From positions 1 to 19,185 of the forward strand of contig CAYPZL010000109.1 in NCBI GenBank assembly GCA_964415045.1: a stretch of DNA of 19,185 nucleotides, in the 5' to 3' direction. The position numbers and the translations under genes are program-made. Below the pieces are notes generated by a model. That model did no database searches and was not told the origin of the DNA. It worked only from the letters and a program-made list of their open reading frames with translations. This document shows, piece after piece, positions 8,107-15,526 of the stretch. This stretch comes from CAYPZL01 sp964415045 (GTDB taxonomy: Bacteria; Planctomycetota; Phycisphaerae; Sedimentisphaerales; Anaerobacaceae). The stretch's first letter is position 1. Every line of letters starts with the position of its first letter.

Positions 8107-8503
8107 TTGAAAAGGATGCCCTGATAAACAATATGAGTCGCATTGGGTGGGGCCGCACGACTCCGCTGCTCGGATCAGTCCCGGATGCCCGGGAGCCTCG
8201 GCGAAAAGGACTTGCATAGGTCCACAGAGACTCCGAGGGCAACTGCCGGATGACTGGCAACGAAGCGAAAATCCGGGCAGCTCACGAGAAAATCGCGGGT
8301 CGAGGTCCGGCGAAAAAGTGCGAGACTTTCGGATTCTCAGCAAATTGGCGTGCCTTGGAGCGTTTTCGGCGGATTTATGGGCCAAAAATGTTGAAATCGG
8401 AGCCCGGATTATGATAGCATTGACGGTGTGGCGTGCAGGGATGCCCATTACGAAGCTAAATGGGAAACCGCGGTCAAGCGTTCATTTCTTAGGAGGTAGT
8501 GCA
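8107..8503 (+). other. gene-free structured leader of the beta-helix gene
   Basis: About 400 nt with no credible gene; a 28-codon frame at 8133-8219 lacks support. Hairpin potential is concentrated at 8179-8280: TCCCGG/CCGGGA (8179-8184 with 8189-8194, 4-nt loop); CCTCGG/CCGAGG (8196-8201 with 8233-8238) enclosing GGAC/GTCC; and a 9-bp stem CTGCCGGAT (8243-8251) with 8271-8280, one bulged G. The last stem competes with TGCC/GGCA (8244-8247 with 8256-8259). It may be a 5' UTR with regulatory folding. I do not recognise a known riboswitch. A clear promoter was not found. Confidence 0.35.
8491..8496 (+). promoter_or_regulatory. strong Shine-Dalgarno deciding the start at 8504
   Basis: AGGAGG with a 7-nt spacer to ATG 8504, the same core and spacing as the site before the binding-protein gene starting at 5052. 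It fixes the start ahead of a clear signal peptide, although the frame is open further upstream. Confidence 0.85.
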
Positions 8504-10948
8504 ATGAAAACGTCATCGCTTCTTTCAATCCTTGGATTCTTTGCAGTTGTATTTCTGGCGGTCTCGTCTGCGACGACCGGATTGGCCGACGAGATAGAGA
8601 TCACCAACCCCGGCTTCGAGTCCCCGGCGTATGCTGACGGTGATTACGGCCCGACCGATGGCTGGACGTTAGGTTACTACACTCTGCCGGATACGACGAC
8701 GTGGGTGGCCGACGGTACCGACGAATCGGGCGGGTATAACCCGGCCGCCGACGCGGACTACGGCGGCGTCGTGCCTGAGGGCGACAACGTGGTGTATACC
8801 TCGTCCTTTGCCGGCTATGACACCGGTGTGGCGCAAGTTCTCTCGGCGACCCTGCAGGCGAATACGCAGTACGATCTGAGCGTATCGGTAGGTAACCCCG
8901 CTCTTTACAACGGAGGCCCTACCGCCGACTATCGCATCGAACTGCTGGCCGGTGGCGTCCTTCTCGCATCGGACACCGGACCTTCGCCCCTTGATGACAC
9001 CTGGAAAACTGCCAGCCTGACCTACGACTCCGGCGCCAACCCGGCACAGCTTGGCCAGCCGCTGGAGATTCGACTCCTGGCGGTTGACTTTGACGATTGG
9101 TATGAAGTCCACTTCGACAACGTAACGCTTTCATACAGCGAACCTGTTCCCGTGTGGAACGATGTCGACGTGGCAACGGTAGCGGAACTCGAAGCAGCGG
9201 CAGCGGCGGCCAATCCGGGTGATAGGATTAATCTCGCTGCGGGCACGTATGTCCTGACGTCCCAGATCGAGATCAAATCCGGGGTAGCGTACCAGGGCGC
9301 CGGTGCGGACCTGACCGTGATCGACGGAAACAACGTCACGCGCGCCTTCGTCGCCTGGGGCGACCGCGGCGCCACCGACGGCCAGGTCGATGCCAACGGC
9401 GTCGCCGTGCCGAACCTGACCGGTCCGAAGGACTGGGTGCTCGACGGACTGACGATTCAAAACTGCGTCGCGGATGCTGCAAATCGTCAGGACATTCTGA
9501 GTGCGGCCCGCGATCTGCTCAACAACTACACGGACGCGCCCTACACGCTCGAGACCGCACAAGCAGAAAACGGCGGTATTACGAGCAATCCCGAGTGGTT
9601 CGAAATCCTCAGCGGCGGTGCCGACGATGATCTGACCGACGCCGAGCTTCAGGCCTACCTCGACGCTAATCCGCCCGGCAGCGACGGCCACCTGGTGGTC
9701 AATGACGCCATGGATACTGGCGGAGGGGCGCTCGTTCTGCGTAATGGTGCCGCAGGGACCGTTCAAAACTGCAGCTTCTTGAACAACCAGGCCCCGCTTA
9801 ACAGTGGTGATGGCGGTGCGATCTTGACGGGCAATACCGCAACCGCCTTGGCCATTGACAACTGCGAATTCATCGGCAACTCCTGCGATGATGGTGGCGG
9901 TGCCCTGAGAATGAACAGTGCTTCCGCTTGCACGATCACCGGGACCACCTTTACCGAGAACCAGGCCATTGGTAATAGTGCTGACGGTGGTGCCATCGCG
10001 ATAGCCAATTCTGGGACCACATTGGCCATTGACAACTGTGAGTTCAACGGCAACTCCTGCGTCGATGGAGGTGGCGCCATAAGATTGGGCGGCAATAGCT
10101 CCGTCCGGACGATCACCGGAAGCACCTTTACCGGGAACTACATCACCGGCGACGGCGGCGACGGCGGCGCCGTGAAGTGCGATGGCGATGATTCGACGTA
10201 CGTATTTACGGACTGCTCGTTCATCGGCAATACCGCTATGGATGATGGTGGAGCCGTCAGGTATAACCCGGACAGATGCGAATTGACCGTAACGAACTGC
10301 GCGTTCATTGGCAATGGAAAAGACGCCGACGGAAGCGCAGTGGGTGATGACTGTGGCGCGTGGTCCACAGGTGATGACGACGCAGGTCCCATGACGTTCG
10401 AGAACTGCCTCTTTGCAGACAACGCATCCGTGGACGACCGAATCGTCGAAGTCAAGGCCGCCTTCGCGTTCCTGAATTGCACCTTTGTCGGCAACGTAGC
10501 CGGCGACGAAGCCATTCTCGCGATACGAGGCCGGGATTGGGACAGCACCGGTGACGGTGAGGATGACATGACCACGGACGATTCGATAATCGCCAACTGT
10601 CTGTTCATCAACAACACGATGTTGAGCAACAAGCAGATCATCGGCGATACCCGGAACGACGTGTTCGCCCCGACGGTGACCAACTGCCTCTTCTTTGGCA
10701 ATTTGGATCAGGATGGAGAGTTGGCCCAAAACACCGACGGCAATAGCACGGAAGTCGGTACGATCGACGTCGGTGCGGTGACCGATGCGGCGCAGATCGT
10801 GGTCGACCCGTTGGGCGACTATCACCTGGTAGCCGGCTCTCCCGCCATCGATGCTTCGGACCCCGACACCGCCACAGAGGCGGACATCGAGGGTACGGCG
10901 GCAGTCGGTGTCCGCGACGTGGGCGCGTACGAATTCGTCGGTCCGTAA
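8504..10948 (+). CDS. secreted parallel beta-helix protein with N-terminal jelly-roll module, choice-of-anchor Q type
   Basis: 814 residues. A Sec signal peptide (LLSILGFFAVVFLAVSSATTGLA) ends near residue 28. Residues about 30-205 form a beta-sandwich, opening EITNPGFESP and ending WYEVHFDNVTLSY, as in PEP-CTERM/CBM-like proteins. From about 215 (ATVAELEAAAAAANPGDRI) a right-handed parallel beta-helix begins, with ladders of NCxFxGN and DGGGA repeats to about 770. The SPAIDASDP ... DVGAYEF ending matches choice-of-anchor Q proteins. An acidic insertion of about 90 residues (about 316-405) interrupts the helix. Possible roles are polysaccharide binding, adhesion or lyase activity; no lyase catalytic motif was recognised. 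It lies downstream of the regulator gene behind a long leader and upstream of another secreted binding protein. Its DNA contains a tandem duplication. Confidence 0.85.
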   Translation: MKTSSLLSILGFFAVVFLAVSSATTGLADEIEITNPGFESPAYADGDYGPTDGWTLGYYTLPDTTTWVADGTDESGGYNPAADADYGGVVPEGDNVVYTSSFAGYDTGVAQVLSATLQANTQYDLSVSVGNPALYNGGPTADYRIELLAGGVLLASDTGPSPLDDTWKTASLTYDSGANPAQLGQPLEIRLLAVDFDDWYEVHFDNVTLSYSEPVPVWNDVDVATVAELEAAAAAANPGDRINLAAGTYVLTSQIEIKSGVAYQGAGADLTVIDGNNVTRAFVAWGDRGATDGQVDANGVAVPNLTGPKDWVLDGLTIQNCVADAANRQDILSAARDLLNNYTDAPYTLETAQAENGGITSNPEWFEILSGGADDDLTDAELQAYLDANPPGSDGHLVVNDAMDTGGGALVLRNGAAGTVQNCSFLNNQAPLNSGDGGAILTGNTATALAIDNCEFIGNSCDDGGGALRMNSASACTITGTTFTENQAIGNSADGGAIAIANSGTTLAIDNCEFNGNSCVDGGGAIRLGGNSSVRTITGSTFTGNYITGDGGDGGAVKCDGDDSTYVFTDCSFIGNTAMDDGGAVRYNPDRCELTVTNCAFIGNGKDADGSAVGDDCGAWSTGDDDAGPMTFENCLFADNASVDDRIVEVKAAFAFLNCTFVGNVAGDEAILAIRGRDWDSTGDGEDDMTTDDSIIANCLFINNTMLSNKQIIGDTRNDVFAPTVTNCLFFGNLDQDGELAQNTDGNSTEVGTIDVGAVTDAAQIVVDPLGDYHLVAGSPAIDASDPDTATEADIEGTAAVGVRDVGAYEFVGP
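9848..10195 (+). repeat. tandem 174-nt repeat inside the beta-helix gene
   Basis: Two adjacent units begin at 9848 and 10022 with nearly identical DNA (TTGGCCATTGACAACTG in both) and share a later block (GATCACCGG then CACCTTTACCG). The period is 174 nt, or 58 residues, and each unit encodes an IDNCEF-GNSC-DGGGA coil set. It indicates duplication of helix coils more recent than the divergence of the other coils. Confidence 0.7.
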
Positions 10949-10968
10949 ATTGAAGTCAAATGCTGCGT

Positions 10969-11013
10969 AGCGAGCAGGCGCCGCTGCGGTATCGCAGCGG
11001 CCCGGTGCTCGCT
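10969..11013 (+). terminator. long imperfect hairpin downstream of the beta-helix gene
   Basis: Outer stem AGCGAGCA (10969-10976) with TGCTCGCT (11006-11013); inner stem GCCGCTGC (10980-10987) with GCAGCGGC (10994-11001); loop GGTATC; internal loop of 3 and 4 nt. It starts 21 nt after the TAA and is very GC-rich, but there is no T-run, so termination may be factor-dependent or the hairpin may protect mRNA ends. Confidence 0.45.
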
Positions 11014-11042
11014 CAGTGGTTCATTGGTATTCCTCGTTCAGG

Positions 11043-11082
11043 AGGCGTGGCCTGCCTTCTCCCGGGCAGGCAGGCTGCGCCT
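11043..11082 (+). other. second hairpin in the 10949-11177 spacer
   Basis: GCCTGCC (11050-11056) pairs with GGCAGGC (11065-11071) around an 8-nt loop, and AGGCG (11043-11047) with CGCCT (11078-11082) outside it. Together with the preceding hairpin and a repeated GCGAGCA at 11099-11105, most of this 229-bp spacer is structured. No gene is seen in it. Confidence 0.4.
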
Positions 11083-11177
11083 TTACGTGAGTGTTTGGGC
11101 GAGCACGTGCGAAAACAGAATGTCTTCCGTGTCCCGCAAAGACCGTTGCTGTTGTCCTCTTCTGGAGAGAAACGACC

Positions 11178-13682
11178 ATGTCTGAAAGGCCAGCCTTGTT
11201 GTGGTGTATTGGCATAACACTGGGCCTTGTCTCCGCCCCTGCCGTATTTGCCGACATTATCATCATGGCGGAGGAAAGTTGCAGAACGGATGTGCGCGAA
11301 CCGGACACGAACAATCACAACAGCAGCAAGCTCTCCGTCAGGAGTGACGAGAAAAGCGCCAAGTCCTGGGTCAAATTCGACATCAGCGAACTTGACGTTG
11401 AGGACCTCGACATGGCAACCCTCACCGTCGCGCTGCATGAGCCTAAGAGCGGCAACCGGCACTTCGACGTTTCCTACGTCAACGACGACTGCCTGGATAA
11501 CATCGACTGGGACGAAAGGAGTCTCACCTGGAACAATGCGCCCGGCAACAATACCGCCGACCTTGGCGCCCTCGACACGAGCAAGACCACTCTGCTTACC
11601 ACGGTGAACTTCACCGACGGTGTCCCGGGCGACTCGTTCACTATAGATGTTCTTGAGGCCCTCCGGACTGATACTGACGGGATCGTGCAGTTCGTTTGCC
11701 ATAATTCCAACGGTCTGCTGCAGATTGCCACGCACGACCACGCTGAAGAAGCATGGAGACCCTTCCTAAGTGCAAGGGAGGGCGCAAAGGACAAGGCAAA
11801 ACAGCCTTATCCAGCCGACGGTGCGACCGATGTGTCTCTGGCGCCGGTTCTCAACTGGACGCCCGGGGCGTATGTTGAAGGATTGTCTCCAAAGCACAAG
11901 GTCTTCTTCAGCGAAGAATTCAGCGATGTCAACGACGGCATCGGCGGCGTAACGCAGGATGCCGGTGACTACCCTGCCCCCGGCAGCCCTCTTGATTTCG
12001 GCAAGACTTACTACTGGCGCGTGGATGAGGCCAACAGCGTCTCCGGGTGGGACCCGGGGGATGTCTGGAGATTTACGACCGAGCCCATAGCTTATCCGGT
12101 TCCCCAGGGACTCATCACGGCCACGGCCTCCGGCATGGACAGCAGCGATGCGGACCCCACGAATACGATCGATGGCTCCGGACTCGGCGATGAGGACCGG
12201 CATTCGACGGACCCGGACACCATGTGGCTCAGCAGTCCCTCCGAGCCCAATCAGGCCTGGATCGAATATGAGTTTGACAAAGCGTACAAACTCCACCAGA
12301 TGCTGGTGTGGAACTACAATGGAACCTCTTTCCTGAGTTGGAGCGGCATCAGAGAGGCCGTCGTCGAATACTCAGTAGATGGTGAGGTCTGGACGCCGCT
12401 GGCTGATGTTTCCGAGTTCGCCCAGGCCCCTGGTACGGACGATTATGGTCCCGGTATCGTCATTGACCTGGATGGTTTGGTGGCAAAGCACGTCAGGATA
12501 ACGGCGCGCAGTAACTGGAGCCCGGGCGGCGTATTGGACCAATACGGCCTTAGTGAGGTGCGTTTCCTGTACATCCCCGTCCGGGCGCGCGAGCTGAGTC
12601 CTGCGGACGGTAGCACCAATGTAGATCCCACCGTGGAGTTGAGCTGGCGTGCCGGTCGCCAGGCCGGCGTTCACGATGTCTACCTCGGCGGCGATCCCGA
12701 CAACCTGCCCCGGGCCGATACCATGGGAGGATCGCCCTATGGCGCCTATGATACCAGTGCCCTGGACCTCCAACTGGGCCAGACGTACTACTGGCAGGTC
12801 AATGAGGTCAACGAGGTCGAGGTTCCCGCCACGTGGGAAGGCGACATCGTGGCGTTCTCCACCCGGGAGTTCCTCGTGGTGGATGATTTCGAGAGTTACA
12901 GCAATGATCCCGCCACCTTCAGTCGTGTGTTCCAGACCTGGATCGACGGCGCCGGCTATACCATTCCTGTAGAAGTTGCCGGCAACGGGACGGGTTCCTA
13001 TATCGGCCACGATCCTCAGTTCGGCGATATCATGGAGAAGGTCATTGTTCATGGGGGCGCTCAATCAGCGCCGATATACTACGGCAATGACGGCAAGACG
13101 GTCTCTGAGGTGGACCGCACGTTTGATGAACCCCAGGATTGGACCCGCGCCGGCATCAAGACCCTGGCCATTGCTTTCCACGGCGCGTCCGGCAACACGG
13201 GGCAGCTGTATGTCAAGATCAACAACACCCGGGTGGGCTATGATCTTGATGCGGCTGATATTGCGATCGCCGCATGGCAGGCGTGGAACATCGACCTGTC
13301 CACCGTACCCGCCAATTTGCAGAACGTTACGAAACTGACGATCGGCGTTGACGGTGGCGGCGCAGGCCTGCTCTATATTGACGACATCCGGCTGTATGCC
13401 AGGGCCGGTGAACCCATCACACCGGTAGCGCCCGATACCGCGAAACGAATTTTCATCGACGGATACCTGGAAACAAGCAACACCGTTGACGCCGACTACG
13501 ATCTTTCCGGCACCTCTCAACATAATGCCTATATCGGAGCGATCACGGACAACAGTAGCGGCAGCCTCTACAAGTTGTTCAAGGGTCTGATTGACGAGGT
13601 GCGCGTTTATAGCCGAGCCTTGTCCGCAGAGGAGATCCTTTGGCTCGCCGGAAGGACAACCCCAGTTCATAAGCCGCTATGA
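11178..13682 (+). CDS. secreted multidomain carbohydrate-binding protein (CBM96-like, FN3-like, F5/8C, partial LamG)
   Basis: 834 residues from the ATG at 11178, preceded by GGAGAG and followed by a signal peptide (LLWCIGITLGLVSAPAVFA). Approximate order: CBM96/DNRLRE-like 26-200 (KSWVKFDIS; WDERSLTWNNAPG); FN3-like 207-300 (YPADGATDVS; KTYYWRVDE); F5/8 type C (CBM32-like) 302-470 (DTMWLSSPSEPNQAWIEYEF; KHVRITARSNW); FN3-like 472-564 (LSPADGSTNVDP; QTYYWQVNEV); jelly-roll-like 565-740 (LVVDDFESYSND; LLYIDDIRLYARAGEP); then only the C-terminal half of a LamG domain 754-834 (KRIFIDGYLE; LFKGLIDEVRVYSRALSAEE), ending AGRTTPVHKPL. No catalytic domain was seen; a glycan-binding or adhesive role is inferred. 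It may be co-transcribed with the beta-helix gene upstream if the hairpins allow readthrough. The LamG truncation is described separately. Confidence 0.87.
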   Translation: MSERPALLWCIGITLGLVSAPAVFADIIIMAEESCRTDVREPDTNNHNSSKLSVRSDEKSAKSWVKFDISELDVEDLDMATLTVALHEPKSGNRHFDVSYVNDDCLDNIDWDERSLTWNNAPGNNTADLGALDTSKTTLLTTVNFTDGVPGDSFTIDVLEALRTDTDGIVQFVCHNSNGLLQIATHDHAEEAWRPFLSAREGAKDKAKQPYPADGATDVSLAPVLNWTPGAYVEGLSPKHKVFFSEEFSDVNDGIGGVTQDAGDYPAPGSPLDFGKTYYWRVDEANSVSGWDPGDVWRFTTEPIAYPVPQGLITATASGMDSSDADPTNTIDGSGLGDEDRHSTDPDTMWLSSPSEPNQAWIEYEFDKAYKLHQMLVWNYNGTSFLSWSGIREAVVEYSVDGEVWTPLADVSEFAQAPGTDDYGPGIVIDLDGLVAKHVRITARSNWSPGGVLDQYGLSEVRFLYIPVRARELSPADGSTNVDPTVELSWRAGRQAGVHDVYLGGDPDNLPRADTMGGSPYGAYDTSALDLQLGQTYYWQVNEVNEVEVPATWEGDIVAFSTREFLVVDDFESYSNDPATFSRVFQTWIDGAGYTIPVEVAGNGTGSYIGHDPQFGDIMEKVIVHGGAQSAPIYYGNDGKTVSEVDRTFDEPQDWTRAGIKTLAIAFHGASGNTGQLYVKINNTRVGYDLDAADIAIAAWQAWNIDLSTVPANLQNVTKLTIGVDGGGAGLLYIDDIRLYARAGEPITPVAPDTAKRIFIDGYLETSNTVDADYDLSGTSQHNAYIGAITDNSSGSLYKLFKGLIDEVRVYSRALSAEEILWLAGRTTPVHKPL

Positions 13683-13824
13683 GGCCGCTCCTGCCGCCAG
13701 AAAGGGGCACATCGGCTCATCCGAGGCAGCCACCGCATGAAAGCCGCCAGATCAGAACCGCGCGGACAGATTCCGGCCCTTCCGCCTGGTGCGCATAATG
13801 GCGAAAAAAAGAACGCCAAATGGC

Positions 13825-13852
13825 TTCCGCGCATTTCATCCCCGCGTACAAT
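13825..13852 (+). promoter_or_regulatory. possible promoter for the fucosidase/sulfatase operon
   Basis: TACAAT (13847-13852) is a good -10 box, about 95 nt before the first start codon. The paired -35 (TTCCGC, 13825-13830, 16-nt spacer) matches at only 3 of 6 positions, so an activator may be needed, or this may be chance. Confidence 0.25.
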
Positions 13853-13875
13853 AGAACCCGGTGTACGGTAGATTA

Positions 13876-13920
13876 GCCCCCCCATTCGAGCCAGGCGGCC
13901 GATTTGAATGGATTGGGGGC
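13876..13920 (+). other. leader hairpin upstream of the fucosidase operon
   Basis: GCCCCC (13876-13881) pairs with GGGGGC (13915-13920), and inside it CATTC (13883-13887) with GAATG (13906-13910). It ends 28 nt before the GTG start and lies after the candidate -10, so it would be in the 5' UTR. Confidence 0.35.
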
Positions 13921-13934
13921 AGGAATCCAATGTT

Positions 13935-13942
13935 AAGGGAGG
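13935..13942 (+). promoter_or_regulatory. Shine-Dalgarno deciding the GTG start at 13949
   Basis: AAGGGAGG lies 6 nt before GTG 13949 and supports this unusual start codon. An ATG at 13930 is in another frame. Confidence 0.75.
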
Positions 13943-13948
13943 CCAGGC

Positions 13949-15520
13949 GTGGCAAGGATATTCGCACGGGTTTGTCTTTCATCGGTGATCCTTGGTTCGG
14001 TTGCGATGTGCCCGGCTCGGGCAGCCGAACATCAGTCGATCCGGCCGGCAACACAGGAGGAGTCCTACGAGGCCGACTGGGAATCCCTCTCGAAGAACCC
14101 GCTCCCCGCATGGCTCCTGGACGCAAAGTTCGGCGTCTACACTCACTGGGGTATCTACTCGGTCCCCGCGCACGGCGGCCCGGACTATGTCAAGAACCTC
14201 TACGCCCCAAAGCAGGATGTCAAGGGGACCTACACCTACCACGCCGGGAAGTACGGTCCACTCAAAGACTTCGGCTACAAGGACTTCGTCCCGATGTTCA
14301 CCGCCCCGAAATTCGATGCGGACGAGTGGGTCGGCCTGATGCACGAAGCCGGGGCCAGGTTCGGCGGCATCTGCCTGGTGCATCACGACGGCTTTCTGCT
14401 GTGGGACAGCAAGGTCAACCGGTGGAACGTGAAAAACATGGGCCCCAAGCGCGATGTTTATGGGGAAATCGCCGCCGCCGTGCGAAAATACGACGATATG
14501 AAGCTGCTCGCGACGTTTCATCACGGACGCACCTACGGCTACCCCTTCGGCTTTCTGCGAAAAGAGGGGATCACCGACGAAATGCGCCGGAACTGGGACC
14601 TGTTTGACCCCAGGTACAACGATTTCTACTGGGGCGAAGAAACGCGTGAGTCCAAAGAGTTCTCGGATGAGTGGAAAGCGAAGATCATCGAGGTCATTGA
14701 CAACTATCATCCCGACCTGATCTGGTTCGACGGACTGCGAAGCTGCATGAAGAACGAGCATCCGCCGGAATCGTACGTGCTGGAGGTCTTCGCACACTAC
14801 TTCAATCAGGCCCGGAACAGGGGGCAGGACGTCACCATCTGCAACAAACACGCCGGCGACTTCAACTTCCCGGCGTCGTTCGGCCTGCGCTGCTATGAAA
14901 ACGGAAGAGATATGCCGCTGGATGTAAAACCATGGTTCCTGATCGACCGGGCCATCGCCTATCCCTGGTGCTACGTCAACAACAAGCAGTACAAGGATGG
15001 AGCCGACTACCATATTCGGAGTCTGGTGGACCTGGTCAGTCGGGGTGGCATCTTCCTGTTGTCTCTGACCCCGAAAGGCGACGGCTCGATCGCGAACGAG
15101 GAAAAGGAGATCATGCGCGGCATCGGCCGGTGGTTGAAGACCAACGGCGAGGCCATCTACGGGACGCGCCGGTGGAAGATCGTAGGCGAAGGCCCGGCCG
15201 TGATGATGAAATACAACGACGTCAAGAAACGAATGGACTGGAACTACCGGCAAGAGTTTTCCGCCCAGGACATTCGTTTCACGAAAAAGGGTGATACGCT
15301 CTACGCGATCGCACTCAACTGGCCGGAAGATGGGAAGGTCGTAATCAAAGCCTTACGGAAAGGCTCCGAGCTGTATCCCGGGACCATCGAATCGGTTGCC
15401 ATGCTGGGCGCAAAAGCGCCCGTGAAGTGGCAGCGCACGGAAGGCGGCCTGAGAATCACCTTACCTCAGGGCACGCCTCGTGACTTTGCCTGTGCTTTCA
15501 GGATCGAAGGGGAGGAGTAA
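13949..15520 (+). CDS. secreted alpha-L-fucosidase, GH29
   Basis: 523 residues from a GTG with a good ribosome site. The signal peptide (FARVCLSSVILGSVAMCPARA) runs to about residue 25. It hydrolyses alpha-L-fucosides with retention of configuration, probably in the periplasm or outside the cell. The TIM barrel spans about residues 40-405: THWGIYSVP with fucose-site His66; VHHDGFLLWDS with His145/His146; and DLIWFDG with the predicted nucleophile Asp261. The NPLPAWLLDAKFGVYTHWG opening is typical of GH29. A small C-terminal beta-domain follows (about 410-520, LYAIALNWPEDGKVVIKAL). The acid/base residue was not assigned. It heads an operon with a sulfatase 6 nt downstream, whose ribosome site lies in this gene's last codons, so the two are probably translationally coupled. 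The third GH29 gene of the operon is a clear but truncated paralogue. Confidence 0.94.
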   Translation: MARIFARVCLSSVILGSVAMCPARAAEHQSIRPATQEESYEADWESLSKNPLPAWLLDAKFGVYTHWGIYSVPAHGGPDYVKNLYAPKQDVKGTYTYHAGKYGPLKDFGYKDFVPMFTAPKFDADEWVGLMHEAGARFGGICLVHHDGFLLWDSKVNRWNVKNMGPKRDVYGEIAAAVRKYDDMKLLATFHHGRTYGYPFGFLRKEGITDEMRRNWDLFDPRYNDFYWGEETRESKEFSDEWKAKIIEVIDNYHPDLIWFDGLRSCMKNEHPPESYVLEVFAHYFNQARNRGQDVTICNKHAGDFNFPASFGLRCYENGRDMPLDVKPWFLIDRAIAYPWCYVNNKQYKDGADYHIRSLVDLVSRGGIFLLSLTPKGDGSIANEEKEIMRGIGRWLKTNGEAIYGTRRWKIVGEGPAVMMKYNDVKKRMDWNYRQEFSAQDIRFTKKGDTLYAIALNWPEDGKVVIKALRKGSELYPGTIESVAMLGAKAPVKWQRTEGGLRITLPQGTPRDFACAFRIEGEE

Positions 15521-15526
15521 TCGGCA

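Larger units (their letters stand above)
13683..13948. other. spacer before the fucosidase operon
   Basis: 266 bp without a credible gene. It contains a possible -10 box and a hairpin, listed separately. No U-rich terminator was found after the preceding gene. Confidence 0.4.

Noticed and set aside
8133..8219. 28-codon frame in the leader before the beta-helix gene
   Set aside because: No convincing ribosome site and it overlaps strong RNA stems; could be chance.
8233..8275. Resemblance to a GEMM-type c-di-GMP riboswitch (GGCAAC ... AACGAAGC)
   Set aside because: The GNRA-capped stem and downstream conserved receptor segment are not found, so only loose similarity remains.
9131..10825. 564-codon open frame on the minus strand opposite the beta-helix gene
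   Set aside because: Shadow of a repeat-rich gene; periodic codons keep the opposite strand open. No recognisable protein features.
8083..11082. Hairpins at 8083-8106, 10969-11013 and 11043-11082 as intrinsic terminators
   Set aside because: None is followed by a U-run; they are reported as hairpins with low or moderate confidence only.
13979..15253. 424-codon minus-strand frame opposite the GH29 fucosidase, and a similar one at 17174-18574
   Set aside because: Both lie antisense to well-supported GH29 genes and have no homology-like motifs. The second would also span two plus-strand genes.
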